Assembly (NCBI GenBank): GCA_022059125.1
Contig: JAEUWY010000004.1
Location: forward strand, 310,001-374,000
DNA length: 64,000 nucleotides
Source of the DNA: Corynespora cassiicola
Taxonomy: Eukaryota; Ascomycota; Dothideomycetes; Pleosporales; Corynesporascaceae
Reading direction: 5' to 3'
The notes under the pieces were generated by a model. It had not been told where the DNA came from, made no database searches, and saw only the letters and a list, made by a program, of their open reading frames with translations. Positions 43,108 to 53,657 of this stretch are shown piece after piece (position 1 is the first letter of the stretch; every line of letters begins with the position of its first letter). The position numbers were made by a program, and so were the translations under genes.

Positions 43108-43848
43108 ATGGCGATCACTTTCGTTAGCCACATCCACCACCATCTTGCTTCTTTTCTTCCCTACCCACCCAGGGACACCGACGACGATATCGTCATGACT
43201 GATGAGGATGATTGCCTGCCGATGGAGGGCATCATGTTCGAACTCGACGAGCCCGGCTACTTCGGTAGCATCACCCCCCAGGCCCGTCCCGCCGGCACCA
43301 GCGTTCCTTTGCTCAGCCGCCCCAGCGGAGTGCACAAGAACGTTTCGAGCCGCAAGCTTTCCCCTTGCCGCAAGGCTTTAGGTCGTCTTGCCCCGGGGAA
43401 GCAGAGCGAGCTCTTGCGGACACTCCAGGGCTCCGCGGCGATGACAATTCCCCCACCAGATCCCATGGATCTGGTCAGCGCCAAGGAGATTGAGGCTGAC
43501 AACCTCAAGGAGAAGTCTCGAGAATGCTTAGATCTTTTCAGATCCCTGCTACATGCACTGGATGCCGATGACGTCGGCGAGAAGGTCATGGCCGCGACGG
43601 ACTGCCTGCGAGATCTTCTCGACGATCTCGAACTTTGCGACCTGGACGATCCAGAAGAGATTCTTCTTGCTGACTGCGTCCCCCGCGGCGCATATGTGGA
43701 CCTTCTCGAGGATCTCCAGCGTTTGGAGGAGACTTCGCTCTCTAGTGTCGCCCCCCAGCTCGTGGTGACCTGCTCGAGGATCGTCATAAACCTCGACAAG
43801 GCTCGCGAGGCTGCCAGACGCAACGATGAGTGGGAGGAAGCATTGTGA
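43108..43848 (+). CDS. Acidic helical protein, unknown function
   Basis: The ATG at 43108 is in good context (CTCCCATGG) and opens 246 codons. Residues ~20-60 are Asp/Glu-rich (DTDDDIVMTDEDD). A basic Ser/Arg/Lys stretch follows at ~70-95. The C-terminal 120 residues are Leu/Asp/Glu-rich and should form amphipathic helices (ECLDLFRSLLHALDADD, CLRDLLDDLELCDLDD, YVDLLEDLQRLEE). There is no signal peptide or membrane segment. I do not recognise the family. Confidence 0.6.
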   Translation: MAITFVSHIHHHLASFLPYPPRDTDDDIVMTDEDDCLPMEGIMFELDEPGYFGSITPQARPAGTSVPLLSRPSGVHKNVSSRKLSPCRKALGRLAPGKQSELLRTLQGSAAMTIPPPDPMDLVSAKEIEADNLKEKSRECLDLFRSLLHALDADDVGEKVMAATDCLRDLLDDLELCDLDDPEEILLADCVPRGAYVDLLEDLQRLEETSLSSVAPQLVVTCSRIVINLDKAREAARRNDEWEEAL

Positions 43849-45091
43849 CTCTCCTTTGTTGGCGGGTGTTTCTTCTCATGTTCTCCGCGACACTGCTTTC
43901 GACACCTACTTTCCCTGCTCGAAGGTTGTTCGAGCGCACTGATGCGATGCCCACAGATCCCTGAGGGTTGTTCTGGGAACCGCCACGATGAACATTTCTG
44001 TTTTTGTTATGCTTCATTTCCTATGTTCGCGAAAATTTCTCTTCTTTCATTTGTATTTCCTTTGTACAGCATGCTTTTCAAACAAACGTTCATGTATATA
44101 GCCCATCTGTCTGGTGCCTATGGTGCCATTCCGAGGGGCTATATTAAAGCAGTCATCAATCGGTATGTTGGCGTCAGTGAACTTTGATTACTCCATCCAT
44201 GCACTCTATGTAAACTTCCATCATTTTTGTGTGTTGGGACATATAAACCGTCGAACACCACCTCTACGCCTTTGACGATTATTTTTATCAAGTCTCAAGG
44301 ATGAAGAAGATAAAATCAGTACGCATTGCGGAAGTCATTTTATCTCAGTCGTCGTCCATTTCGTTGGTGTTTTGCTGAGCGACAGAGCCGTGGTTTTGAG
44401 CCTCAACCTCATCACGAACATCACCTCCAGAGCTATCAAGTCTCCACCATGTAAATTTCCAGCCCTGTTTGTCCTATTTTTGAATTTTACGTTTGCTCTT
44501 AGCCATCCCTCTTACCAAAAACTACAAAGCTATGCATATTGACCCCAGTTCACGCCATGAATAAAACTCCTTGAATATTTGAGCTGTGGGGTGTAGATGA
44601 AGAAGGCAGACTGTCGATTGAATTCTTTGCTCTCACCACCACGGCCGCTAAACTATCACATGGTTTCCCTATCATTCCCTGATCGTCCTTTTATGGATAC
44701 CCATTACCGATGAATCGGACAAAAACTGAGGGTTATGGAAGTGGGGTGCCACAACATCGCACGGGCCGTGCCGCAATCGACGTCCCGTGGCTTAACCCCA
44801 CAATTGCATCGACCAACAGCTCACAAGTAGACGAGAAAAAGCAATTATTCGGCTCTGCCCAGCCCTGTCAGGTACATGCACCAGAATGCGGGGTTTCCGA
44901 TCGGAACACGGAAGCTCGACGTTGATAGTCGCCGGCTCGGCCCCGCCATCCCGAATGCTTGTCTATATACCACGAGCGCACGCAGACCGCCACACCATCT
45001 CCCACGCCCGCCAGCAAAGCAATTCAATCTCTCAATCATACCATCAAAAAAAACCCCACCAAATCCGATTCCCAACCCCAAAACCGCCACC
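43849..45091. other. Intergenic
   Basis: This is 3' DNA of the helical orphan and the promoter of the Ayg1-like gene. A minus-strand stretch ending at 44344 reads like an acidic C-terminus with a possible intron acceptor, but no complete gene could be built (see rejected items). Confidence 0.4.
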
Positions 45092-46303
45092 ATGCCAAAC
45101 GGTTCCTGGATCCTCGGCGACCTCTTCCAAAAGGACTACGGGCACGCCGGCTCCATCAAAAACCTCTGGGAAATGCGCTGGATGTTTCCCTGCCGACGGG
45201 GCGTCTACCCCTTCCACGACGGCTCCTACCAAGACTTCGAACCCATCTTCGATGCCCTAATCGAGAAATCCATAAACGACCCCTACAGCGACGCCTACAC
45301 CTCTGCCTTCGTCCCCACGGCGCAAGCCCTCGCAGCCAAGGCCCAAGAAGCTGAATCCAAGGACATCGAGGAAGCAAAAAAGTTGTACCTCCGCGCCAAC
45401 GCCGTCTTTCGGCTGGCACGGTTTCCGTACATTGGCACTCCCATGAAGGAGCAGGTGTTTGAGGAGCAGAAGAGTGTGTACATGCGGGGAGCGAGGTTGT
45501 GGGATGTTCCGATCGAGGAATATGTTGTGCAGCACAAGCATGCTGCGAATGGGGATGGACGGCAGATTCCGGTCTACGTGCGACGGCCAGCAGGTGAGGG
45601 GAAGGTTCCGGTTGTGCTACTCATCACGGGGCTTGATGGGCATAGGCCGGACAATACGGAGCGCACCGAGGAGCATTTGAAGCGTGGGTGGGCGACGGTG
45701 ATTTGCGATATCCCGGGCACGACGGTGGATTGCCCGGCGAATAAGCGGGATCCGTTGAGCCCTGATCGGCTGTTTGCAAGCATTTTGGAGTGGATTGCGG
45801 AGAGGGACGAGTTTGATGAGAAGAAAGTGATTGCGTGGGGGCTGAGTGCGGGTGGCTACTATGCCATTCGGCTGGCGCATACGCACAAGGAGAAGCTGCT
45901 AGGTAGCATTGGGCATGGTGCGGGGACGCACCATTATATCGGGCGCGAGTGGTTGGAGCAGATTGCGAAGCATGAGTACCCGTTTGGATTGGAGAGGGCG
46001 TATGTCACCAAGTACGGATACAAAGACTTCGAGGAGATGATGGACAAATGTCAGGACGAGTTTAGTCTGGTAAGCGGCAAAGGCGAGGGTGTTGCCGTTG
46101 TTGGGGATGGAATGAAATCGTCGAGGTTACTGCTCATAAATGGGGTCCTTGATGGATGCATGCCAGTGGAGGACAGCATGCTGCTGGCTGAGTATGGAAG
46201 CCCGAAGGAGATGCGTTTTCTTCAAGGGAGACTGCACATGGGATATCCCGAAGCGAACTCGATTGTCTATCCTTGGATGGAGGAGGTGATGGGGAGCAAG
46301 TAA
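45092..46303 (+). CDS. Ayg1-like alpha/beta hydrolase (pigment polyketide-shortening type)
   Basis: The ATG at 45092 is preceded by a clean leader (CCGCCACC); 403 residues without introns, close to Aspergillus fumigatus Ayg1. That enzyme shortens the heptaketide YWA1 to tetrahydroxynaphthalene in DHN-melanin synthesis. Family features are visible along the whole length: WILGDLFQKDYGHAGS, YPFHDGSYQDFEP, LLITGLDGHRPDN, the nucleophile WGLSAGGYYAIRLAHTH (Ser ~252), an Asp in INGVLDGCMP and a His in RLHMGYP. No melanin PKS or reductase gene lies in this window, so a role in pigment here is inferred from the family only. Many fungi keep several paralogues in other pathways. Confidence 0.88.
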   Translation: MPNGSWILGDLFQKDYGHAGSIKNLWEMRWMFPCRRGVYPFHDGSYQDFEPIFDALIEKSINDPYSDAYTSAFVPTAQALAAKAQEAESKDIEEAKKLYLRANAVFRLARFPYIGTPMKEQVFEEQKSVYMRGARLWDVPIEEYVVQHKHAANGDGRQIPVYVRRPAGEGKVPVVLLITGLDGHRPDNTERTEEHLKRGWATVICDIPGTTVDCPANKRDPLSPDRLFASILEWIAERDEFDEKKVIAWGLSAGGYYAIRLAHTHKEKLLGSIGHGAGTHHYIGREWLEQIAKHEYPFGLERAYVTKYGYKDFEEMMDKCQDEFSLVSGKGEGVAVVGDGMKSSRLLLINGVLDGCMPVEDSMLLAEYGSPKEMRFLQGRLHMGYPEANSIVYPWMEEVMGSK

Positions 46304-46501
46304 GGTTGATTGAGCTACACCGGCAATTGTGACTAATGGACACTACGTAGACCTTTATTACGAATCATATGGTGTTGGTGAAACGAGTCAATGTCCAATT
46401 GTTTACCATACGATCAGGCCAAGTATGCCCTCTTGTGTTGTCACCTTCTACTGGAAATATGCATTCGGCGGCGCCTTTTCGTGGAGGTTCGTATTACTGC
46501 A

Positions 46502-48075
46502 TTAAGGGTATTCATCGTCATCTTCGACGGGCGTGTTTTCGGCGTACTTTCGGATGATTTCGCCCAGTTTCCGCCTGCCGTCTTGCCTCTCAAACACCTG
46601 TGCATGGTCGCAGGTTGGCCACCAGATGGCCTCCAGTCCATGTCCTTTCCAGTTCTTGTCCTTCCATGTTGAATTCTCGCTTCTCAGGTCCACGCCTGCA
46701 ATGTATTTTCCCACTGTCTCTGTATCCACGATGAGGTCCCTCCCACCGAGCGAGACGGTAACATCGCGGCCGCGGAGCTCTTCTCTCCACAGTATGTTTT
46801 GTGCCCAGAAAAAGTGACGGGCAAGCGTGTGCGCCACCATCATGTCTGTGGAAGCAAAGTAGTAGAGCTGGTGTTCGTTCGCACTGCGCGGCTCTCGCGC
46901 TGTAAAGTTGTACGCAACGTCTGGGAGGTGTAGGAGGAATGTCACTGGATCAATCAAAACCATGGGCCCAATCTTCTCGGCTGTGTACGGGATCTGAAGG
47001 AGGTGTGTAGTGATAACCGAGCCATACGAGTGGCTGGCAAGAACGACTTTGTCAAACCCATGCCTATCCAAGATAGCGCTGACCTGACGGCATATCTCCT
47101 CCCTGTCCAAGATGGGGCCAGTTATTCGGAAGCTTATGGGCATGATCTCTAGTGCTATAATGCCAACCTCGCCATCCTCCGGGCTGATGGCATCGCCTTT
47201 GGTGATCTCAGTCAAGAACTGTGCGTACGAATACAGCCCCATGCTAATGCCATGTATGAAAAGGACAGGCAGACGGGTCTTGGATGTGTGAGGGCGATAC
47301 CAGTAGCTGATGTCCCTGGCAGGCGACTTCTGGCGGGTAAAAAATGAAGCGAGGCGAGGCGGGAAGATGGAGAGGGTGGAGCGGAACGGGGTGCGATGGA
47401 GGATAAATCCATTGTAGCGAAGATAGGCTGCGGTGAGGGTATCGACGAGAAGGACAATCTGGAAGAACGAGTTAGTAATATCATAGCAATAGAGAACAAG
47501 CGACCTACCATGTACCACAAAAAAGGCCTGTGCTGCATCTTGACCTCATCGACGGTCAACCTCAGCCCTTTGGCGTTACCCTTCCCGGGCTCGATGGTGC
47601 GCCCCAGCATAGTTTGAATGCCGTCCACATACTCGTTCAGCTCTTCCTCTTCCTCCCCCCTCGCCTGGCCCTTCAGCTCGTCGTTCCCTCTGTTCAACAG
47701 CGCCCAGCGAAAGAAGTCCTTCACATTGTCCCTCCGCACCTCGTACGGCCTAGCGCCCAGGAACCACTTGGAAACATAGTACTCAGGGTTGGGAATATGG
47801 TCCCAGCACTTCCAGAACAGAGATTTTCTTTCCTCACAGGCGAGCGCTGGAGGATGATGTGCAGAAGCTTGGAGGGAGCGCTTGCGGGGTAGATAAACCA
47901 GCAACCAGAAAGCGGTCTCGATAACACACCAAGCAAGCAGCGCTTTCCCGGCGCCTGAAGATGGAGGGTCTGCGATGCTATATGCGCAGTAGAAGATACT
48001 CAAGGGCGTGATGAGGCGAAGGGCAAGGATACTGATGCGGATGAAGATGTACTCGGGAATGGAGGTCCCGATCAT
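46502..48075 (-). CDS. Membrane-anchored alpha/beta hydrolase
   Basis: Two exons on the minus strand, 47509-48075 and 46502-47458, with a 50-nt phase 0 intron (donor GTAGGT, branch TACTAAC, acceptor TTCCAG), give 507 residues from the ATG at 48073-48075. Two N-terminal hydrophobic segments (ILALRLITPLSIFYCAYSI, ALLAWCVIETAFWLLVYL) suggest ER or other endomembrane anchoring. After a ~130-residue linker comes a hydrolase domain with LFIHGISMGLY, the nucleophile ASHSYGSVIT, an Asp probably in LIDPVTFLL or GGRDLIV, and a His in CDHAQVF. This is an unnamed family common in filamentous ascomycetes, probably lipases or esterases. It is convergent with the Ayg1-like gene. Confidence 0.85.
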
Positions 48076-49837
48076 TATGGGCGACGTTAGAGAGCTTCGG
48101 GAGCGTTCCAGGCGTATTAGCAAGCTGTGCGACGGCTATCGCGGGCTCGATACGCGATAATGCACGGATTCAGCCGTGTTCCATTTGCGTGGTGAGGCGG
48201 CAGAGCGACGGCGACCCGGGAGACGTCATGATGGCAGTGCGCGTGCTGCGGCCTCAACTGGGCAGCCCGGGTGGACCTGTTTCATCCCGCACCAACCCGA
48301 CTCGGGTAAGCCCGCTTAGTCATGCGTCCATGGCACGTGGCCATCAACATTCACACCGCATTCAATTTCGGTGATCTAGGACAGCCGGCCAAGGGGTTCT
48401 TCTTTGTCTGTTGCTGATCGAAAATCCCGGCAAAATTAACAATGGCATAGGAGTTGCCGAGAGCCCCGAATGGCCCCATTACCAGTCAGTTCCACTTACA
48501 GTCCAGCCTCATGGGCCTTTTCAACCGCCCGACGAGCCCTATAGGCATGTTATTGGAATTTTTGTAGAATAAAAGCCTGTTTTAGCGGGAATTGGTGCTT
48601 GTTCAAGAGAACCTTATGCGGACAGCTTGTCAGGTGGTCACCATAACGACCTCGAGAGCGTCAAGCGCACAAGGTTTGCAGATGCAGTAGCTGGGCACTT
48701 TTGGAACTTTGTATAAAAGGCCAGAACTCGCTTCAGCTTCCTAAGAAGGTCATATAGTCAAGCAATACAAGGCATATCCACTGATGAAAACTCGGAACAG
48801 ATCTCGATGCCTGAGATGTTAGATCTTTGACCTTGCCGCGTTTCGACAGAACCTTGCCAACGTGCGGAGAAATGAACAACATGAAATATGTGCACACAAA
48901 TTTGCGTTATTTAATACATCAATACTATCGACTCCAAAATGCTTGCTCCGGGTAGGTGTCTCAAACCCTGGCTGGGAGGGCTTGGCATTAAAGCAAGCTG
49001 GAGGTAGGCGATCGTGATGGGCTTTATAGAGGCATAAATTTCATGTAATCTGTTTCTACCGAGAAATTTATTGGACTGGTCTCTATCGCGGGAATTATAG
49101 AGGGAGTTGTCCGTTCACAGCACACTGGGACTGAGGCAGCGCTGTAGGTCATCTTGTTAGGCTCTTGCATTGCGCTACAGGCGTATCACCCGCGACAGGC
49201 TATTCGCGACAGCCAGAGTTTCTAACGATAAACTCGTATGATTTGTACTATCTCCCTTTTCACAATGAGAAACGGTCCTAGCCATATCGGGCGCTAAATC
49301 CTGAGTGACGACGACTCCCACCTAGTGGTGCTGTCGATCCTGAGGCACAGTGGGTATCCATTTTATCACAAGCTTTGAAAACACCAACATCCAAATTTCA
49401 GACTATCAGCGGGTTCCATGAGGCAATGTCTCAACATCGTAGCGGTGCGTTTTAGGATACACTTTGGAAAACGCCCTTGACTACAAAAGACTGCCGCGAG
49501 AGAGGTTGAATATTAGGGCTGAAATCAAGTGTTGCTGCGCACGGCTATGATCCTTTAGTAATGAGCATCGATTGGACATGGAAATTACTGCTAACAATGC
49601 AAAGTGATTTTCAGCTGCTGATGACCTTTGAGGGTGGGAAGTAGTAGCATGTCAGACATTGGGTATAAATATCACAGGCAATCCTATTCTGGTCAGTAAG
49701 CTTTCTGGTATTGCTCATTCAGTTACACAATTTAAGTTTGTTTTCATTCTATCATCGTCCGCGAAGATCCATTTTTGCTATCAACTTTCATTCTTTCCCA
49801 TTCTCACAATACTATATACCCCTCCAATAACGCCAAC
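48076..49837. other. Long intergenic region (1.8 kb)
   Basis: The first ~400 bp (GC-rich) are the promoter of the minus-strand hydrolase. The rest is AT-rich and gene-free as far as I can see, ending in the promoter of a small secreted protein gene. Confidence 0.45.
49664..49671 (+). promoter_or_regulatory. TATA-like box of a small secreted protein gene
   Basis: TATAAATA lies 174 bp before the ATG of the secreted protein, followed by a T/C-rich leader. The distance is long but acceptable for a fungal gene. Confidence 0.4.
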
Positions 49838-50175
49838 ATGCGCCTCTCCATCTCCACCATTCTCATTGCCTTCTTTGCAGCTAATGCGATAGCTGGTACG
49901 TCTTAGTCTTCATCATTTCTGTATCTTGAATAACAGTCTGAAAATATTGACTTGCTGTCTTAGCCCCCGCCCTCGAGAAGCGCCAGTGCGATAATGCCCG
50001 GGGTGTCTGCAACAACAAAGGCGAATGCGCGGCTATTGATGGCGCTGGTTCTGTCCCTGACGACGCTTGTCTTCCTGGAGGCACAGGCAATGGTGCGCCT
50101 CCAGCCAATGCTGCTAGCGGAGCTGGGGGCAATGGAAACCGAAACGGGAATGGCAGGGGTAATAACAGGCAATGA
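49838..50175 (+). CDS. Small secreted protein with Kex2 site and Gly/Asn-rich tail
   Basis: Exons are 49838-49895 and 49964-50175; the 68-nt intron is GTACGT...CTTAG. The 89-residue product begins with a clear signal peptide (MRLSISTILIAFFAANAIA), then APALEKR, a Kex2 dibasic site, so the mature chain would start QCDNARGVCNNKGECAAID. There are four cysteines in the first ~35 mature residues and then a Gly/Asn-rich tail (GGNGNRNGNGRGNNRQ). Size, processing site and Cys content fit a secreted effector or peptide; no family was recognised. It lies alone in gene-poor DNA, next to a decayed F-box gene. Confidence 0.75.
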
Positions 50176-50818
50176 GAGGGGTATTCAAATGTATCACAAC
50201 ATGAGCTGAAGCACCTACTATTAGAGAAATAATTTTTCTAGCAGCTTCAAATCCGCTCATATTACAGCCGACAATAGAAATGCCAAAGATAGCATATAGT
50301 AGTAGTGGAGTATTTCCGCCTCTGTTGTCTATGTGTTAAAAAAATTGAATCAAAGCTACTATCATTCTTTTTTCCATCTGTGTAGTTTTGCGTAGTCATA
50401 ACCTACTGTAAATGGCTTTCATTTTCCATGTATATGAAAGACAACTACAATAATTTTTGTCCTGATTAACATCATGACCGACTGTCCACCTTCGCTGCTT
50501 GTTGGCGACTGCGCTTGTTCCCTTCCCAATGTTGAAGGCCTGGTACAATTGGGTTCTGGAAGACAAATTAGCATCATTAGAGCCCTTAGAATACCGCACC
50601 TATATCTAAATTGTTTGAAAAGTACCTAACAAATTTTTTTGGATAGCCCGTTATAAGTGGCAGTACGAAATACGCTAATCCAAATCAGGTGTTGACCCGT
50701 ATTGCCTCAGCATATTTCCCGGCGGTTCATCCCCGACGCTTCTAAAGAACACATCCTTAGCACTTATGCGCATTCTTGTACTCGTACTTCTGTGTTTTGT
50801 CTTCTCACAACGAGTGCG
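50176..50818. other. AT-rich intergenic
   Basis: No feature was recognised. Confidence 0.45.
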
Positions 50819-52544
50819 ATGGATTCCCTCCCACAAGAGCTAGTGGATTGCGTTAGCAGCTACCTGGATCGGGTTAACCTTGGAAACACTCTCCTAGTCT
50901 CCCGCAGGTTCCAGTACGCCGCAGAAAGGTATTCTCAAGCTCTCTAGAAATCCACTCTGACCTTGGATAATGCCCCCAAATTTCTATCAATCTACAATGG
51001 CCGTCGCTACCGCTACCTCCGGAGTGTCTCTTTTGAAACCAGCTTCCGCGCTCTGGACCTTAAAGATACAGAAGATCGCTGTCGCGACGCAGCAGAAGAA
51101 CTCAGAGCTTTGGATCTAGACTTCACTCGTCAAATACAATTTCTGTTTTCAACATTGAAGAAAATAGAAACATGCTTGGATGGAAACGAACCGACAAGTA
51201 TTCGCCTCAAAATATACACGCCGACAAGGGACATAGATCATCACTCACTGTGTTTCCATCGCTACCTTTTCAGCTGACGTATGTATTTGCTGTCATCTTC
51301 AACTCTACCAATCCTTTCATTTGTGCAATCATTTATCATAATAAGTCCAAGACAACAGTTCGGCAACAATATGGTTGATCCGTCGCTGCTAAAGCTTGAC
51401 CTTCGCGTACTTTTAGACCTCGCATGCAGGCTTCTCAGGCTGGAGTCCTTGAGGTGCAAGATCGGAGGTGACGAATGGTTCGGCAGTTTTAAATCAGAGA
51501 CGTTAAGATATATCACTCAGGATTGGGCGGGGCCTCGTCGAGCCTCGCGGCACGATTTCAGTAATGCTTTCAGGCTCGCCGTATTTCATTCTAGCGTGCG
51601 CCACGCGCAGCTCGATTTCCTTTTCCCGTTCGACATTGTCGAGAGCATAGATCAGCTTGGATCTCTTCCTAACCTTACTAAACCGGCAAGTTATGATCCC
51701 TTCAGTTCTTGCCTCCGTCTCATCACTTATCAACTTCAGACTCTGGATTTACGCATGGTTGCCGATGAGACGCTGTTCTGGCCTGTCGATGGAGATGGAA
51801 GCACGCCTTCCTGGCCAATATCTAGAGAATATCAGCATAATGTTCCACATTTCCACCCCTTCAGGATCTTGGTACTTCCGCGGACTACCTGGAGTAGGGG
51901 CTACAGAGGGATTCGACGTTGATGATGCGTACCCGCCTCATACAACCATCTACAGAGATGCCAAAGATGACGACGAAATTCGCGATATGATTTGGAAACA
52001 TAACTGTGCCTCTACAAGATCCCCTGACGAACTCAATGATGAGATGCTCGTACCGTTTCTGGTTGCGTTCGCCAAGGCCACTACAATGTCGATGCCTTCT
52101 TTAAAGGAATTTAAGCTCCAGCCGCCACTTCGGTTTTATTTGCCAGCAGATATAGACGTGTATCAGGGCTTCGATTCTAGCCAAGTATCAATCACCGAAT
52201 GTTCCTACCTAACGTGGGGTATAGCATACACAAGACCTGGCATGAAGGCTTTTATAACATTGCCAGGCGAAAATTTCTCTGAGCATCGCCACTTATGGTG
52301 GTTAGTAGGAGAATGGCGGCCTACTCCTGAGCTGCACCAAAGCTTTCAAAAATTGGCGAACGGCAAGGAGAGGGCCTGGCAGAGTATTTGGGTGATGAAG
52401 AATGCGGTGGATGTTTGGTTACACGAGATTATTTCGAATAGGAATACGATAGGTTTTCGACGAAGAAGTCACTTCTGCAAAATAGACTTCCTAACTCACG
52501 TACGCAACTTTCAGCTCTGCAAAAGGACTGAGATTCTTTTCTAG
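50819..52544 (+). pseudogene. Decayed F-box protein gene (two nonsense codons, one frameshift)
   Basis: It starts with a good F-box (MDSLPQELVDCVSSYL, then RVNLGNTLLVSRRFQ). In one frame it continues past TAG at 50945-50947 (RYSQAL, stop, KSTLTLDNAPKFL) and TGA at 51275-51277 (CFHRYLFS, stop, RMYLLSSSTLP). The relatives I know have Trp at the second point, so TGG to TGA is likely. The frame then shifts by one base between 51815 and 51822 (after PSWP), and the family sequence resumes in another frame (YLENISIMFHISTPSGSWYF) to a TAG at 52542-52544. Blocks such as IGGDEW, QLDFLFPFDIVESIDQ and LWWLVGEWRP follow a large fungal F-box family known mainly from expansions. Two nonsense codons plus a frameshift make it non-functional as read. 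Confidence 0.8.
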
Positions 52545-52697
52545 TAATGTTTGAGGCCCTACCTATTAGTCTACTTATAAGCACTGTTCTTCCACTTCTA
52601 TTATTACATATTATCCCTCTCCTGTTCTCACATCCACCGGGGACTTTGCCGGCTCTACAAAAAGGCGTCCGGATTTATGTTATACACGACCACCCAT

Positions 52698-53657
52698 CTA
52701 CGCACCCAAGCTCCAGCCCTGCAACTCAGCCGTCGAATTATATGCCTCCAAATCAAAGTAGTGCTCCCTCTTAGCACCCCCCTTCCCAAAGTTCTCCGAG
52801 GAAATATTCAAAATCGTCGCCGAATTCTCCGACAAAATTCCCGGAAACTGTTCGTTGAACATGGCATAAAGCTCCTGGGGCGTAAACGCATCCACGCCCT
52901 TGTTCTGCACCTCGTCCTTAAAGAAGTTCAGATAGTCGCGGCTGTGTTGCACACTCGTTACATTCCGGAAGCTCTGCGCCGCCGCAGCATGCCCCGGGAT
53001 GACGCGTCGAGGACGCAAGTGGTCGATATAGTCCAAAGTCGAGATCCACGACTCTGTAAGCTCGACGTTAACAAGATCGGATAGCCACAAGTGCATGTCC
53101 TGCGAAAACACAGTGTCGCCTGCGATGAGCGTCTCGACAGACGGAATCCAGAACATGGTCTCGTCAACGGTATCACCGACCAACGGGCTCAAAAGGTGGA
53201 TTGGCGTATCCTCATCCCCTGGCAGCGTGAAGAAGGTGAAATCGTATGGCGAGGGCAGAACCGGGGTCGAAGGGACATTGTCTGCGCCCAAGATACCGCC
53301 CCAAGCTTCAATCTGCGTCGCTGCCTCGTTCTCAATGTGCGCCACCGACTTGGAGCTCGCGTAGTATTTTGTGTCTGGGAAGTGTGCGAATAGTGCTGCG
53401 CCGCTGAGGTAATGGTCGGGGTGGAAGTGCGTTGTGAATGCTGCGATGAGGGGCTTGTCTGTTGTGTTGGCGACCCAGGCGGCGAGGGCTTGGGCCTGAG
53501 GTACGGCGAGGGGCATGTCGATGAGGACGGCGGCTTCGGAACCGATGACTAAGGAGGAGACCATGTCTAGAGAGGCGCCTCCGTTGATGAAAGTTTCGAC
53601 GCGGAGGCAGGAGGCCGAGGCAGGGGCCGCCGCGAGGGCGAGGGGGGAGAACTTCAT
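52698..53657 (-). CDS. Secreted metallo-beta-lactamase-fold hydrolase
   Basis: The ATG at 53655-53657 opens 319 residues with a short leader (MKFSPLALAAAPASA). The fold is shown by THFHPDHYLSG (the HxHxDH zinc motif, ~75-85), LIAGDTVFSQD with the bridging Asp, and RRVIPGHA with the later His. The substrate is unknown; fungal secreted members include lactonases and other hydrolases. Four or more N-glycosylation sites (NTT, NVT, NIS, NST) agree with secretion. The gene has no introns. No neighbour hints at a pathway. Confidence 0.85.
   Translation of the reverse strand: MKFSPLALAAAPASASCLRVETFINGGASLDMVSSLVIGSEAAVLIDMPLAVPQAQALAAWVANTTDKPLIAAFTTHFHPDHYLSGAALFAHFPDTKYYASSKSVAHIENEAATQIEAWGGILGADNVPSTPVLPSPYDFTFFTLPGDEDTPIHLLSPLVGDTVDETMFWIPSVETLIAGDTVFSQDMHLWLSDLVNVELTESWISTLDYIDHLRPRRVIPGHAAAAQSFRNVTSVQHSRDYLNFFKDEVQNKGVDAFTPQELYAMFNEQFPGILSENSATILNISSENFGKGGAKREHYFDLEAYNSTAELQGWSLGA

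Noticed and set aside
44344..44560. Minus-strand acidic segment ending DDD-stop with a plausible intron upstream (donor GTAAGA, acceptor AATAG)
   Set aside because: It reads like a C-terminal exon (TWWRLDSSGGDVRDE), but the upstream segment joins out of phase and no start exon could be found. Not enough to call a gene.
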